Source: Bacteroidales bacterium UBA1745 (GTDB taxonomy: Bacteria > Bacteroidota > Bacteroidia > Bacteroidales > UBA932). Taken from it: DNA of 64,000 bases. Under the pieces are notes generated by a model. It did no database searches, was not told where the DNA came from, and worked only from the letters and a program-made list of their open reading frames with translations. Position 1 is the first letter of the stretch; each line of letters begins with the position of its first letter. This document shows, one piece after another, positions 7,606 through 17,128 of the stretch. The stretch lies in assembly GCA_002314885.1 (NCBI GenBank), contig DCHT01000066.1:5533-69532 (forward strand), written 5' to 3'. Both the position numbers and the translations under genes were made by a program.

Positions 7606-8508
7606 ATGGAAACTGTGGATATGAGCCGTTACGTCCAGAACGGTGCCGGTGCGAACGGAGAGAGTTTCGACTGCCTCGACGACGAGAGCGTAATGCTCAA
7701 ATTGTACAATGCCTCATATCCGATCCAGCCGGTGATCGACGAGCTGGAGATAGCCAGACTGGTCTATGACCTGGGCGTGCCTTCTCCGAAGCCGGGCGAA
7801 CTGGTGGAGGTGGACGGCCGCGTGGGCATCAAGTTCCGCAAGGTGCTGGGAAAGCGCAGCTACAGCCGTGCCCTGGCCGACGAGCCTGAGAGGGTAGAGG
7901 AGTTTGCGCGCGAATTCGCGGTCTATGCCAAGAAACTCCATTCCACTGTCTGTCCAGAGGAGATGTTCCCGGAGGAGAAACCGCAGTTCCTGGCCCTGCT
8001 GGATGCTTACGAAGGCCTCAGCGAGCAGGAATACGAGATTCTGCGCCGCTTCATCCTCAGCCTGCCGGACTGCAACACTGCCGTCCACGGCGATCTGCAC
8101 ACAGGCAATCTGCTCACGACGCTTCCTAAGGGTGCGCCGCTTTCAAGCCCTCACGAGGTGCTTTTCATTGATCTGGGCTATTTCGCCAGCGGATGTCCTC
8201 TGTTGGACATAGGTATGCTCGATGCCGTCTGCAACTATGGGAATGAGGAGTATCGCATCAAGGAAATGCACGTGGGCCACGAAATCACCAGCAAGTTCTG
8301 GAAGTATTTCGTGGACGAGTATTTCTTTGCTGCTGACAAACTCGGCGAATACTGGTTCGGCGAGGGTGTGAGGCCTGAGGACATAGAGGAGAGAATGCTG
8401 CCTTACACCGCAGTGAAGATGCTTCTGGTAGCCTTCAATGCGGGTTTTATGCCTCCTGAATATGTCCGTCTGATGAAAGATGCCCTGAGGCTTCTTACTG
8501 AATCTTGA
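7606..8508 (+). CDS. APH-fold phosphotransferase (kinase-like)
   Basis: About 300 residues. I start it at 7606, just after the symporter stop; an upstream in-frame ATG inside the symporter gene is less likely. The aminoglycoside-phosphotransferase fold is indicated by VHGDLHTGNLL (catalytic loop, ~residues 165-175) and FIDLGYFASGCPLLDIGML (metal-binding Asp, ~195). The physiological substrate is not evident; this is not evidence of antibiotic resistance. Its last 14 bases overlap the 3' end of the convergent STAS gene. Its neighbourhood with a partner-switching module raises the possibility of a signalling role. Confidence 0.75.
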   Translation: METVDMSRYVQNGAGANGESFDCLDDESVMLKLYNASYPIQPVIDELEIARLVYDLGVPSPKPGELVEVDGRVGIKFRKVLGKRSYSRALADEPERVEEFAREFAVYAKKLHSTVCPEEMFPEEKPQFLALLDAYEGLSEQEYEILRRFILSLPDCNTAVHGDLHTGNLLTTLPKGAPLSSPHEVLFIDLGYFASGCPLLDIGMLDAVCNYGNEEYRIKEMHVGHEITSKFWKYFVDEYFFAADKLGEYWFGEGVRPEDIEERMLPYTAVKMLLVAFNAGFMPPEYVRLMKDALRLLTES

Positions 8509-8797
8509 TGATCTGGGAGAAGCCGGTGATGTCGAAGACTTCCCTTACATTTGGCTGCATACCGGTGAGTACGAGCGAGCCGCCCTTGGCGTTGACGCTC
8601 TTCTGAAGCATCAGGAATGACCTGAGGCCGAGGCTGGAAGTGTAGTCCATTTCGCTGCAGTCGATTTCGATGTCGGCCTTTTCTCCTTCCATAAGGGGTT
8701 TGATGACCTCCTGGAACTGAGGTGCGGTGGTGGTGTCGAGCCTGCCGGAAATCTTGATGCAGGTCTTGTTGTTCTCGTTGGTGACTTTTACTTCCAT
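8495..8797 (-). CDS. STAS-domain anti-sigma factor antagonist
   Basis: A 100-residue single STAS domain. NKTCIKISGRLDTTTAPQFQ is the usual first half, and DCSEMDYTSSLGLRSFLML contains the phosphorylatable Ser/Thr loop of SpoIIAA/RsbV-type antagonists. It should bind the unphosphorylated state to the RsbW-like kinase encoded directly upstream (gap of one base). Together with the SpoIIE-type phosphatase on the opposite strand it makes a complete partner-switching set. Confidence 0.85.
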   Translation of the reverse strand: MEVKVTNENNKTCIKISGRLDTTTAPQFQEVIKPLMEGEKADIEIDCSEMDYTSSLGLRSFLMLQKSVNAKGGSLVLTGMQPNVREVFDITGFSQIIKIQ

Positions 8798-8798
8798 A

Positions 8799-9215
8799 TT
8801 AATTGTTAGTTTCTATTCTGATTGACATAGAGAGGGCATTGCAGCCGTCCTTGTATTCGTATCTGACGCTGTCCATCATCTGCTTGCAGAGGAAGATTCC
8901 GAGGCCTCCTATCTGCCTTTCTTCGGCGGAGAGGGTGATGTCGGGGTCCGGGATGTCGAGCGGGTTGAATGGGGTGCCGGCATCGCGCAGGGTGACTACC
9001 AGGGAACCGTCGATTCTTTCGGTTTCCGCCTCGAGCCATCCGTCGCCGCGCTTGTAGGCGTAGCTGACTATGTTTTCAACCGCTTCTTCCACGCAGAGAC
9101 GTATTCTGAAGAGCAGTTCGTCGTCCTGAGGCATCTCAGTGGCCGACATAAGCTGCTCGACGATTTCAGCGCATCTCTCGGTTATCGGTTCGAATCTGAT
9201 CAACATATTCCTCAA
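8799..9215 (-). CDS. RsbW-like serine kinase / anti-sigma (HATPase_c)
   Basis: A 138-residue GHKL ATPase domain. The N-box is CVEEAVENIVSYAYK (~residues 41-55), and DAGTPFNPLDIPD and GGLGIFLCKQMMD supply the ATP-lid regions. Such proteins phosphorylate an STAS antagonist and hold a sigma factor or other partner. No sigma factor of the SigB type is encoded in the window, so the output partner is elsewhere or not a sigma factor. A TAACTTTG -7-like box lies on the minus strand at 9240-9233. Confidence 0.85.
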   Translation of the reverse strand: MRNMLIRFEPITERCAEIVEQLMSATEMPQDDELLFRIRLCVEEAVENIVSYAYKRGDGWLEAETERIDGSLVVTLRDAGTPFNPLDIPDPDITLSAEERQIGGLGIFLCKQMMDSVRYEYKDGCNALSMSIRIETNN

Positions 9216-9232
9216 TTCATCTGAATGATTTT

Positions 9233-9260
9233 CAAAGTTACCAAAAGTTGATTAATTTTG
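9233..9260. promoter_or_regulatory. Divergent -7 boxes between RsbW-like and SpoIIE-like genes
   Basis: TAACTTTG on the minus strand (9240-9233) and TAATTTTG on the plus strand (9253-9260) both match TAnnTTTG. They point to the kinase gene and the phosphatase gene respectively. Convincing -33 boxes are absent, so these are tentative. The plus-strand leader would be very short. Confidence 0.35.
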
Positions 9261-9278
9261 ACGCAATTATTCCTGAAT

Positions 9279-11156
9279 ATGACTGTCAATCCAAGACAAT
9301 CCTTCAAACTGAAGTTAATTCTGAGCATTCTGTGCTCTTCTTTCACAGCTTTCCTGCTGATTTTCTCAGCGGCTGTGTACTTCACGTCCCAGGAGATCGA
9401 GGAGAGTGCAGCCAACATAGTCAGTTCCAAGCTTCTTATGGCCACGAGGGCAATTGACGACGACTTGACTGATATGGAGATATCGGCCCACAATATGGCC
9501 GGGATGATTTCTTCTCCATATATCAAGTTCGAACTCAAGAATGCTTCTGCCGTGTGCAGGGGCTTCCTCAAGTCGAATCCGCACGTGCAGGGCGTCTGCA
9601 CCGGTTATGAGGATGGCTCCATATTCAACCATCCGGGCCCTTGGTGCCCATACGTGATGCGCAGGGGAGAGGAGTTCATCTTCAACGACATTTCCCTGAA
9701 ATACGACTTCCAGAAAGCTGATTGGTACCGCATTCCTTTTGAGACGCGCAAGCCTTACTGGACAAATCCTTTCGTAGAGGTCAACGGCACCATCATCACT
9801 TCCTACAATGTACCTATCATAGATCCTAGGGACAACGAGGTCAAGTGCGTGCTGGCAGTGGACCTGAATCTCAACGAACTTTCTGATTCGCTGAAGTTGC
9901 TCAGACCGTACAAGGGTTCCGAACTCTATCTCATAAGCGACGACGGTTGCTATATTGCCCATCCGGAGCGCGACAGCGTTATGGTGGCTTACGCATCGGA
10001 GGAACTGATTGAATTCGCTCATTCGGATGAACTGATCTATCTGAGCAAGAAGGGAAGGGAGAAGGTCTATTACTTCCATTCCACCGTTGCCAAGACTGGC
10101 TGGGAAGTCCTGCTTTCCGTGCCTCGCAGCGCTTTCATCGACCGTTCGAACAGGATGCTGAACATCATCCTCATCGATATGCTCATAGGCCTGATTCTGC
10201 TTCTGTTGGGCGCTATGTATGTCATCAACAAGCTCACGAAGCCTCTTGAGACCTTCGCTGAGGCGGCCAGACAGATCGCCCACGGAGATTTTAAGGTGGA
10301 CCTGCCTGTCATCACCGACAACAACGAGCTGTACGACCTCAGGGCCGCCCTGGCTTCGATGGAGGTGTCGCTCGACAGGTATATGCGCGAATTGGAGGAG
10401 ACCAGCAGCAAGAAGGCTTCCATCGAGAGGGAGCTGGACATCGCCAGGAGCATACAGATGGCGATGATCCCGAAGATCTTCCCTCCTTATCCTGAGCGCG
10501 ACAATCTGGACATTTACGCGTCCCTGACGCCTGCACAGGCTGTCGGAGGCGATCTCTATGACTTCGTACTGCTCGAGGACAAGTTCTTCTTCTGCGTCGG
10601 CGACGTGTCCGGAAAGGGCGTGCCTGCATCCTTGCTGATGGCGATCACACGTACTCTTTTCCGCAACAACGCCACTTTGGACAGGACTCCTGCCGATATA
10701 GCCCGCATACTCAACAATGCCCTTACGGACGGCAATGATATGGGCTATTTCGTGACTATGATGATCGGCACCATCGACCTGAAGACAGGGGAGTGCCGCA
10801 TCTGCAACTGCGGCCATAACCTGCCTGTGACGAACAATCCATATCAGCTCTGTGAACTGCCGGCCAATATCGCCCTCGGCGTCGTGCTGGGCTTCGAGTA
10901 TAAGGAAGTGGTTTCACAGATGACTCCTGGCAGCCTGCTGATGCTTTACACAGACGGCATCACTGAGGCAGAGAACAAGGAGGGCGAGCTATATGAGGAA
11001 AAACGCCTCCTGAGCTGCCTGAGTGCAATGGATGAGGGCTGCAACAGCAAGGAGATCGTGGACAGGCTGAAGGCCGATGTGAACGAGTTTGCAGACGGAG
11101 CTCAGCAGAGTGACGACATCACCCTGCTCTGCCTGCGCTGCAATCGCCTTGGTTAA
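9279..11156 (+). CDS. dCache-HAMP-PP2C (SpoIIE-type) sensor phosphatase
   Basis: About 625 residues from ATG 9279; a TTG seven codons upstream is a weaker start. A first membrane helix (~residues 13-35) and a second (~285-310) flank an extracytoplasmic sensor with dCache-like features (WYRIPFETRKPYWTNPFVE). HAMP follows (KLTKPLETFAEAARQIAHGDF), then a coiled coil and the PP2C domain with AVGGDLYDF, CVGDVSGKGVPASLLMA, LYTDGITEAEN and DDITLL metal ligands. It should dephosphorylate the STAS antagonist in response to an external ligand. It is divergent from its probable partners and ends one base from the convergent synthetase gene. Confidence 0.9.
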   Translation: MTVNPRQSFKLKLILSILCSSFTAFLLIFSAAVYFTSQEIEESAANIVSSKLLMATRAIDDDLTDMEISAHNMAGMISSPYIKFELKNASAVCRGFLKSNPHVQGVCTGYEDGSIFNHPGPWCPYVMRRGEEFIFNDISLKYDFQKADWYRIPFETRKPYWTNPFVEVNGTIITSYNVPIIDPRDNEVKCVLAVDLNLNELSDSLKLLRPYKGSELYLISDDGCYIAHPERDSVMVAYASEELIEFAHSDELIYLSKKGREKVYYFHSTVAKTGWEVLLSVPRSAFIDRSNRMLNIILIDMLIGLILLLLGAMYVINKLTKPLETFAEAARQIAHGDFKVDLPVITDNNELYDLRAALASMEVSLDRYMRELEETSSKKASIERELDIARSIQMAMIPKIFPPYPERDNLDIYASLTPAQAVGGDLYDFVLLEDKFFFCVGDVSGKGVPASLLMAITRTLFRNNATLDRTPADIARILNNALTDGNDMGYFVTMMIGTIDLKTGECRICNCGHNLPVTNNPYQLCELPANIALGVVLGFEYKEVVSQMTPGSLLMLYTDGITEAENKEGELYEEKRLLSCLSAMDEGCNSKEIVDRLKADVNEFADGAQQSDDITLLCLRCNRLG

Positions 11157-11157
11157 G

Positions 11158-12195
11158 CTATTTCTGGATAAAGCTAAGATGAGAAGCCTGGTCGAGCACT
11201 CTCTCAGCCCGGCTTCTGTTGTATTCGGACTCTCCGTCGAGGAGGTCAAAGAGGAACTTGAGTCCGAGCACTCCGCCGCCCTGGCAGATGATGTGGACGA
11301 TCAGAAGGTCCTGTACTGCCAGGCTTGAGGAGATGATGTCGAGGTCGGTGCCGCCGATCTGGAGCACTGCAAGCTGGTAGGCGTTCTCCTCGTGAGTCTT
11401 GATGAGTTTCTCGATATCGCCGAGAGTCTTGAAGCCAAGTTTGTGGAATGCCTCGAGATAAGGCATCAGGGAAGCGCTGTGGATCTCTGCCTGATTGATT
11501 GCTGCAACTCTTTTGTTGAGCTTGTCAAATGGATTGAGTGTCAAGTACTTGCGATATGTGTCGCCGTTGAGAGGAATCTTTTCGAAGTCGCCGTCCTCGA
11601 CCAGTGCCTGCACCTTCCTGCGGTAGTCGGTGATGCTGGTCCTGATCCTGGCGAATTCGTCGTCGGCGAGTTCCAGCATTCCGGCCAGGCGGTTCATATT
11701 GCGTATGTGCTCCCTCGGTATCTCGACGTCGCTCTTGTAGCCTGTGTCGTGATGCATAGTCGCCCACATATGCTGGAGCAAGGTGCGCATCTGGAGTTCG
11801 AATCTCTGGTTATGTCCAGGCAGTCTGCAGATGTAGTGCAGGGAATTGTAGCCGAAACTGTCGATCTCGTGCATCTTGCGCTTGTCCACTGAGTTTTCCC
11901 AGTCCACTTCGAAGAGGTTCTCCGCAATGGCGGCGATCTTGTCCACGTCGTCGGTGTAGAAGGTGATGACCCTGACGCCTACGATGTCGGTGATGTCGGA
12001 AAGGCTGTGATACTTGCTGCCCTTGAGTTCTAGTTTGCCCGCAAGGCTGGCTTCAGTCTTTACACGGCCCTCCACTGCAGCCACGACGAGGTTGTTGTCC
12101 TTCATAGCCTGACGCAGCTTGGCGAGGATCTCGTCCTTCAGGGTTTCTGACTCCTGTAGGCTTTCCCTGTATTCTTCGAGTATCAACTGGTTCAT
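11158..12195 (-). CDS. RelA/SpoT-type (p)ppGpp synthetase-domain protein
   Basis: A 345-residue protein with one RelA/SpoT synthetase domain and no HD or TGS/ACT domains. Key segments: SDITDIVGVRVITFY (~residues 66-80), IDSFGYNSLHYICRL (~111-125) and ELQMRTLLQHMWATMHHDTGYK, whose E133xQxR holds the catalytic Glu. A helical C-terminal extension of ~150 residues makes it longer than typical small alarmone synthetases such as RelQ/RelP. It overlaps the upstream HD hydrolase gene by four bases (ATGA), so both halves of a bifunctional Rel enzyme are supplied as separate, translationally coupled proteins. Confidence 0.85.
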   Translation of the reverse strand: MNQLILEEYRESLQESETLKDEILAKLRQAMKDNNLVVAAVEGRVKTEASLAGKLELKGSKYHSLSDITDIVGVRVITFYTDDVDKIAAIAENLFEVDWENSVDKRKMHEIDSFGYNSLHYICRLPGHNQRFELQMRTLLQHMWATMHHDTGYKSDVEIPREHIRNMNRLAGMLELADDEFARIRTSITDYRRKVQALVEDGDFEKIPLNGDTYRKYLTLNPFDKLNKRVAAINQAEIHSASLMPYLEAFHKLGFKTLGDIEKLIKTHEENAYQLAVLQIGGTDLDIISSSLAVQDLLIVHIICQGGGVLGLKFLFDLLDGESEYNRSRAERVLDQASHLSFIQK

Positions 12196-12665
12196 TTCTT
12201 CTTGCTTTGAATGGTTTCGAGGGCTTTTTCGTGCTTGCGGTTGATGCGGCTGATCTTCTCGTACAATGCAGTGTCACCGTCTTCCTGAGCCTTCTTTTCG
12301 GTCTTTGCGCCGCGGTGGAGGTTGTGGCTGAGGTCGTTCAGCTTGACCTGCATCGCGATATCGTTGCCGGAATCGATTATGCCGTCGACGTAGTTCTCGT
12401 ATGGAACGGATTTGTCGCGGGTACAGAGACGCAGAGCCTCGATTATGTGGCTCTGGAAGCCCATTTCGGCGAGGTCGTCGAAGCTGATGTCACTGTCTTC
12501 GACCACGTCGTGGAGGAAGCCCACGATCATTTCGTCCTGGGTCTTTCCGGCCATTCCCACAGCCAGGGAGTGGAGTACTGCCGGCTTGCCGTCCAGATCC
12601 TTCTGTCCCCTGAATGTGGTCAGTGCGAGCTCTATGGCCTCTTCTATTCCTGCGATTTTACCCAT
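12192..12665 (-). CDS. HD-domain hydrolase, SpoT/MESH1-like
   Basis: A 157-residue HD protein. The metal and catalytic positions of the (p)ppGpp hydrolase family look intact: H32 in LHSLAVG, H52-D53 in GFLHDVVEDSD with the ED pair E56-D57, and the distal Asp in VKLNDLSHNL (~117). It likely removes pyrophosphate from alarmones and so opposes the synthetase whose gene it overlaps by four bases. It follows the TolC-like gene after four bases, making it part of the efflux operon. It could also be the antidote of a toxic-synthetase pair. Confidence 0.82.
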   Translation of the reverse strand: MGKIAGIEEAIELALTTFRGQKDLDGKPAVLHSLAVGMAGKTQDEMIVGFLHDVVEDSDISFDDLAEMGFQSHIIEALRLCTRDKSVPYENYVDGIIDSGNDIAMQVKLNDLSHNLHRGAKTEKKAQEDGDTALYEKISRINRKHEKALETIQSKKK

Positions 12666-12669
12666 TTCC

Positions 12670-14043
12670 TTATTCTGCCTGTGGGAGACGTCCCTTGTAG
12701 ACCTGGAGGGCTGAGAGGTAGTCTGCTATGGCGTTGCAATAGTTCTCCTGGTTTGTGGCCAGGTTGGAATATACCTGAAGCAGGTCGGTCACAGTCGTGA
12801 AACCGGCGTCGAAGCTTACGAGAGCCTGCTCATAGAGGTATTCGGCATATTCCTTCTGGCTGCGGGCGAGTTCCAGTTCGTCCCAGGCGCTGGTCAGCTC
12901 GAGATAGAACTTGCGCTGCTGGAGCACGAGCATATCGTTGAGATGGTCCCTTTCATAGACGGCCTTGTCTATGGCCACCTGGTTCTGCCTGAGCTTGAAG
13001 CTTGTCTTGGCCCAGTCAGTGATAGGGATGCGCAGTGCGATGAATACGGTCGCATTGTCCTGCCAGCCTCTTCTGGTCGAGTACATCGAGCCGCCGTAAG
13101 TGGCTCCGATGCCGATCTGAGGGAGGGCAGCGCCCATAGTCAGGAGCTTGTCGTATTTCTTGGCCTGAACCTGCATTTCGAGGAGCCTGTGCTCCTGGGT
13201 GCATTCAGCCACCTGGTATTCGTCCATATAGACTTTGTCCGGGCTAGGGATGTCGTCGATGGATGCGGCAGGGAATTCGTACTGGTCCAGGTCGAGGATG
13301 GAATATTCCATTCCTATGCTGCTGAGGAGGTTCATCTTGAGCAGCCTGAGGCCGGTGCGGAGTTTCATCTTGCCGTTCTGGAGTTCCTGCTTCTTGGTCT
13401 GCAGGAGCATGTGGTCGGCCTTGAGGATCACGCCTTCTTCAAGGGCGATTCCGGCTACTGCTTCCAATGAGTCCACGAGGGTCTGGAGAGTCTCAAGGGT
13501 CTTGGCCTTTTCCTGCAATGCAGTGACTTTGAAGTAGTTGGCCTCGACTTCCTCAAGTTTGCCGCGCTTTGCGATCTCGCCTTTGAGTTCGGCTGCCTCC
13601 ACGCCCAACTGGGCATACTGAGTGCCGTGGATGATACGGCCGCCCAGGAAGATAGGCTGGATGGCGGTGAATCCGTAGTGACGTCCGAAGTCCAGCATCT
13701 TGATGTCCTTGCTGGTGGCTCCGAGTTCTGCGTAGGATTCTTCCCAGAGGGCCTGGATGTTGTAGCCGAATTCGGAGTAGCCGAAGAGGGCTGCAGGCTC
13801 CACCTGGATGAGGTAGTCGCTGCTCTTGAACGCCCAGCCGCTGAAGCTGACGTTAGGGAAGAAGTTGGTGATTACTTCCGCTTTCTTGGCCTTGGCGGCG
13901 ATTATGTCCAGGTCAGCGCTCTTGACCTCGGTGCTGTTGTCGAGGGCGATGCGCTTGCATTCATCAAGGCTGAGGACCTTGTTCTGTGCGCCTGCTGACA
14001 ACCCGGCCAGCAGAAGCAGAATGGTGATTATGCTATTTTTCAT
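12670..14043 (-). CDS. TolC-like outer membrane efflux protein
   Basis: About 457 residues from MKNSIITILLLLAGLSAGAQ, a clear signal peptide; the open frame extends upstream but that part overlaps the RND gene and has no signal. The body has the outer membrane efflux protein pattern: LDECKRIALDNSTEVKSADLDI, long amphipathic helices with two internal repeats, and a C-terminal TTVTDLLQVYSNLATNQENYCNAIADY. It forms the channel of the tripartite pump with the RND and adaptor genes upstream, whose reading frame it overlaps by 11 bases. Confidence 0.88.
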   Translation of the reverse strand: MKNSIITILLLLAGLSAGAQNKVLSLDECKRIALDNSTEVKSADLDIIAAKAKKAEVITNFFPNVSFSGWAFKSSDYLIQVEPAALFGYSEFGYNIQALWEESYAELGATSKDIKMLDFGRHYGFTAIQPIFLGGRIIHGTQYAQLGVEAAELKGEIAKRGKLEEVEANYFKVTALQEKAKTLETLQTLVDSLEAVAGIALEEGVILKADHMLLQTKKQELQNGKMKLRTGLRLLKMNLLSSIGMEYSILDLDQYEFPAASIDDIPSPDKVYMDEYQVAECTQEHRLLEMQVQAKKYDKLLTMGAALPQIGIGATYGGSMYSTRRGWQDNATVFIALRIPITDWAKTSFKLRQNQVAIDKAVYERDHLNDMLVLQQRKFYLELTSAWDELELARSQKEYAEYLYEQALVSFDAGFTTVTDLLQVYSNLATNQENYCNAIADYLSALQVYKGRLPQAE

Positions 14044-17000
14044 CAGCTTTGTCCCTCCTTGCGAACAGCTGCCAGTATGCAACCGGCATAATGAGTACGA
14101 TGAATGGCAGAGTGATGAGAACGCCGAAGCAGATGACCAGTCCCATTGGCATCCAGAGCGCATCGCCGCTGATGATCATCGGAAGGACTCCGAGGGCGGT
14201 GGTGCAGGAGGTCAGGAAGATTGGGCGCATACGTCTTGCGCCGGCCAGCATTGCGGCATCCTTATATGTATATCCCTCTTTGAAGTGGAGGGCTTCAGCA
14301 TATTCGAACATCATAATTCCGTTTCGGACGATGATGCCTATCAGGGATATGAGACCGAGAAGGGCAGTCATTGAGAAGTCCTGGTCGAACATCAGCAGTC
14401 CCACGAAAGCTCCGAAGATGCAGAGCAGGGAAAGAACCATTGTGAGGACTGGAATATTGAACTTCTTGAAGGTGATCAGCAGGAAGAGGAATATGATGAG
14501 GAGGGCGGCGATGAAGGATTTCACGAGCATAGGGGTGAGTTCCTTGTTCACTGCGGTCAGACCGCCTTCAGCGACTGTGACGCCCTCAGGAAGGTCTGTG
14601 AGGTTCTCTTCGCTCCACTTGCGGAAGCGCTTCATGAATGCAGGGAGCGACTTCTTGGATTTGATGTCGGCTGCGATTGCGATGGATGCATCAGTACCGG
14701 CACTGCGTACCAGCTGAGTAGGAACCCAGCCCGGTTCGAGGTCGGCAATCGAACGCAGAGGCACTTTGATACCAGGTATGACGCTCTTGACCATCTTGTT
14801 GCCCAGGTCATCGTAGGTCTCAGGCTTCTTGTCGCTGTAGAGTATGACTGGGATGGTTTCCTCGTCGCCCTGGGAGAGGTTCAGAAGGGAAGTGGCGCCA
14901 TAATCCTGTGCGAGTGAGAGTGAGAGCGGCACTGGGTTGATGCCCATCTTGAGGGCGTCGTCGCGATGGAGGTTGACATTGACGGCTGCGGCAGTCTCAT
15001 AGTCGCTGTGCACCCATTTTACGATGTCGCCCTGCTGGCTGAAGAAGCCTTTGATCTTCTCAGCAACAGCATAGAGGTCCTCTCTGTTCTTGCCCTTGAC
15101 GATGACTTCTGCAGGTGAGCTTACGACCTGATAGTCCATCTGTTTGATATGTACGACGGCGTCGTCGAAGTAGAATTCGTATTTCTCCTCGAACTCGCCT
15201 ATGAGCTCATCGGTGGCCTTGTCGCTGGTCGTGTTGATGATGAACTGCGCATAGTTCCTGGACGGGAGGCCTGGAGCGTAGGTCGCGTGGAAGCGAGGGG
15301 CGCTGGCTCCGACGAAGGTGGTGACGTTGCGTACCCTTCGGTCCTGACGGAAGAGGGCTGCGAGCGAGTCGGCCTCTTCCTGGGTGTGCTGGAGATTGTG
15401 TCCGTCGTCGAGGAACATTTCAGCCACGAAAAGGTCTCTGGAGGCCTTTGGAAGGAACTGTACGTTCAGTTTGGTGAACACGAAGAATCCGGCTGCAATG
15501 ATGACTACGCCTGTGATTATGGTCGCCTTAGGGAAGCGGAACACGAGCTTCTCGCCCTTGTCATAGACTTTCTGGAGGGCTCCAAAGAAGGCGTCCTGTA
15601 TCTTTGCGAACTTGCCCTTAGGCTCGTCGTCGGAAGGACCGGCAATGAAGCGTACTTCCATCGATGGCACCACGAGGACTGCGTATGCGAGGGAAATGAG
15701 GAGGGCAAGGGCGAGAATCCAAGGGAACATTCCGAACACGTCACCGATGTTGCCGACGGCGAAAATCAGGAGAGGGAAGAGCATCAGCGAGATGCTGAGG
15801 GTACTCATCAGCATAGGAATGAAGAGTTCCTCGCAGGATGCGGTCGCTGCCTGGAGCCTGGTCGGGTATTTGCCGACCTTGTCCATATAGCCGTCCATCG
15901 TGATGATGGAGTCGTCCACAATCATACCCAGCACCACAATCAATGCGGCGAGGGTCACGGTGTTCAGCGGCAGGCCCATCAGGTACATCAGCGCAATGGC
16001 GATGGCCGTGCAGGCCGGAACGCCGGTGGATGCGATGATTGCTGACTTGAACGGGAAGAGCATCAGCATCACCAGGACTACGACGAGTATGGAGATGAGA
16101 AGGTCCCTGAGGAAGTTCAGGATGGAAGTGCGCACTACCTTAGGCTGGTCGGTGACCCTGGTGAGCTCAACGCTGTCCGGAAGCTCTGCCTCGAAGGCGT
16201 GGAGCACCTTGTCAACCTTGGCTCCGAATGCTACGATATCCTTGTTAGGACGCATTGAGACGGACATCAGGAGGGTGTTGTCGCCATTGTATTTGATGGA
16301 AGAGGTCTTTTCCATAAGCCTTCTTTCCACAGTGGCCACGTCATCCACGCGCACAACTCCGCCGGTCGGGTCGTCGAAGACTATCTGCTGGGAGATGTCT
16401 TCCACTGATGTGATGCCTTCACGCAGGTAGATCTTGGTGAATTCATCTCCGATAGGGAAGTTGCCGGCAGGGAGATTGAGGCCTTCGGTGAGGAAGTTGA
16501 AGGACATAACTCCGGAATTGATGCCGTAGGCGGACATCCTGTCGGTGTCGGCGATCACGGCTATCTCTTCCTTCTGTCGGCCGAGTATGTTGACGCGGGA
16601 CACGTCGTTGATGGCGAGCAGCCTTTCCTTGAGGTCTGCGGCATATTCATTCATCTCAGTCCAACCCTTGTCGTCGGACTTGAGGGAAATCAGGATGGAG
16701 GAAATGTTGCTGAAATCGTCCACTACGACGATGGCGGCGACATTTACCGGAAGCGTGAGCTTGCGGGTCTGGAACTTGAATTTGAGGTCGGTCCAGGTCT
16801 GACGCAGCTTGCTTCCGTCGACGTCCAGGGTCACGAAGATGTAGCAGATACCGTCCTTGGAAACGGACTTGATCTTGTCTCTGACAACCTCCGGACAACC
16901 CATCAGAACCTCTTCGAGAGGCTTGGTGAGTTCTCGTTCCACCTGTTCGGCCGAGGCGCCGGGATAGACACCGGCCACCAGACCCTGCACGATCTCAAGG

Positions 17001-17128
17001 GTAGGGAACTCGTCCTTCTTCATCTTCCAAAGGCCGAGTATGCCTATCAGGATGAGACCCAGCAGCACCAGGTAAACGAATTTCTTGGCCTCGATGGCCC
17101 AGCTTACTATTTTACCGATCCAGCTCAT
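14033..17128 (-). CDS. RND family efflux permease
   Basis: A 1031-residue inner-membrane pump of the AcrB/MdtC size. It has a first helix at ~residues 15-33, two large periplasmic loops (PGASAEQVERELTKPLEEVL starts the first) and two clusters of membrane helices. The proton-relay acidic pair is present in VLGMIVDDSIITMDGYM of helix 4. Substrates may be drugs, bile acids or lipids; sequence does not decide. The start overlaps the adaptor stop by four bases (ATGA) and its end overlaps the TolC-like gene. Confidence 0.93.
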   Translation of the reverse strand: MSWIGKIVSWAIEAKKFVYLVLLGLILIGILGLWKMKKDEFPTLEIVQGLVAGVYPGASAEQVERELTKPLEEVLMGCPEVVRDKIKSVSKDGICYIFVTLDVDGSKLRQTWTDLKFKFQTRKLTLPVNVAAIVVVDDFSNISSILISLKSDDKGWTEMNEYAADLKERLLAINDVSRVNILGRQKEEIAVIADTDRMSAYGINSGVMSFNFLTEGLNLPAGNFPIGDEFTKIYLREGITSVEDISQQIVFDDPTGGVVRVDDVATVERRLMEKTSSIKYNGDNTLLMSVSMRPNKDIVAFGAKVDKVLHAFEAELPDSVELTRVTDQPKVVRTSILNFLRDLLISILVVVLVMLMLFPFKSAIIASTGVPACTAIAIALMYLMGLPLNTVTLAALIVVLGMIVDDSIITMDGYMDKVGKYPTRLQAATASCEELFIPMLMSTLSISLMLFPLLIFAVGNIGDVFGMFPWILALALLISLAYAVLVVPSMEVRFIAGPSDDEPKGKFAKIQDAFFGALQKVYDKGEKLVFRFPKATIITGVVIIAAGFFVFTKLNVQFLPKASRDLFVAEMFLDDGHNLQHTQEEADSLAALFRQDRRVRNVTTFVGASAPRFHATYAPGLPSRNYAQFIINTTSDKATDELIGEFEEKYEFYFDDAVVHIKQMDYQVVSSPAEVIVKGKNREDLYAVAEKIKGFFSQQGDIVKWVHSDYETAAAVNVNLHRDDALKMGINPVPLSLSLAQDYGATSLLNLSQGDEETIPVILYSDKKPETYDDLGNKMVKSVIPGIKVPLRSIADLEPGWVPTQLVRSAGTDASIAIAADIKSKKSLPAFMKRFRKWSEENLTDLPEGVTVAEGGLTAVNKELTPMLVKSFIAALLIIFLFLLITFKKFNIPVLTMVLSLLCIFGAFVGLLMFDQDFSMTALLGLISLIGIIVRNGIMMFEYAEALHFKEGYTYKDAAMLAGARRMRPIFLTSCTTALGVLPMIISGDALWMPMGLVICFGVLITLPFIVLIMPVAYWQLFARRDKADEK

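Noticed and set aside
7606..8508. Aminoglycoside resistance gene
   Set aside because: Only the general APH fold motifs are present. No mobile element or resistance context is seen, and the family includes many metabolic and signalling kinases.
9279..11156. Sporulation phosphatase SpoIIE
   Set aside because: Only the PP2C domain is shared. The sensor, HAMP and absence of sporulation genes show a general partner-switching phosphatase.
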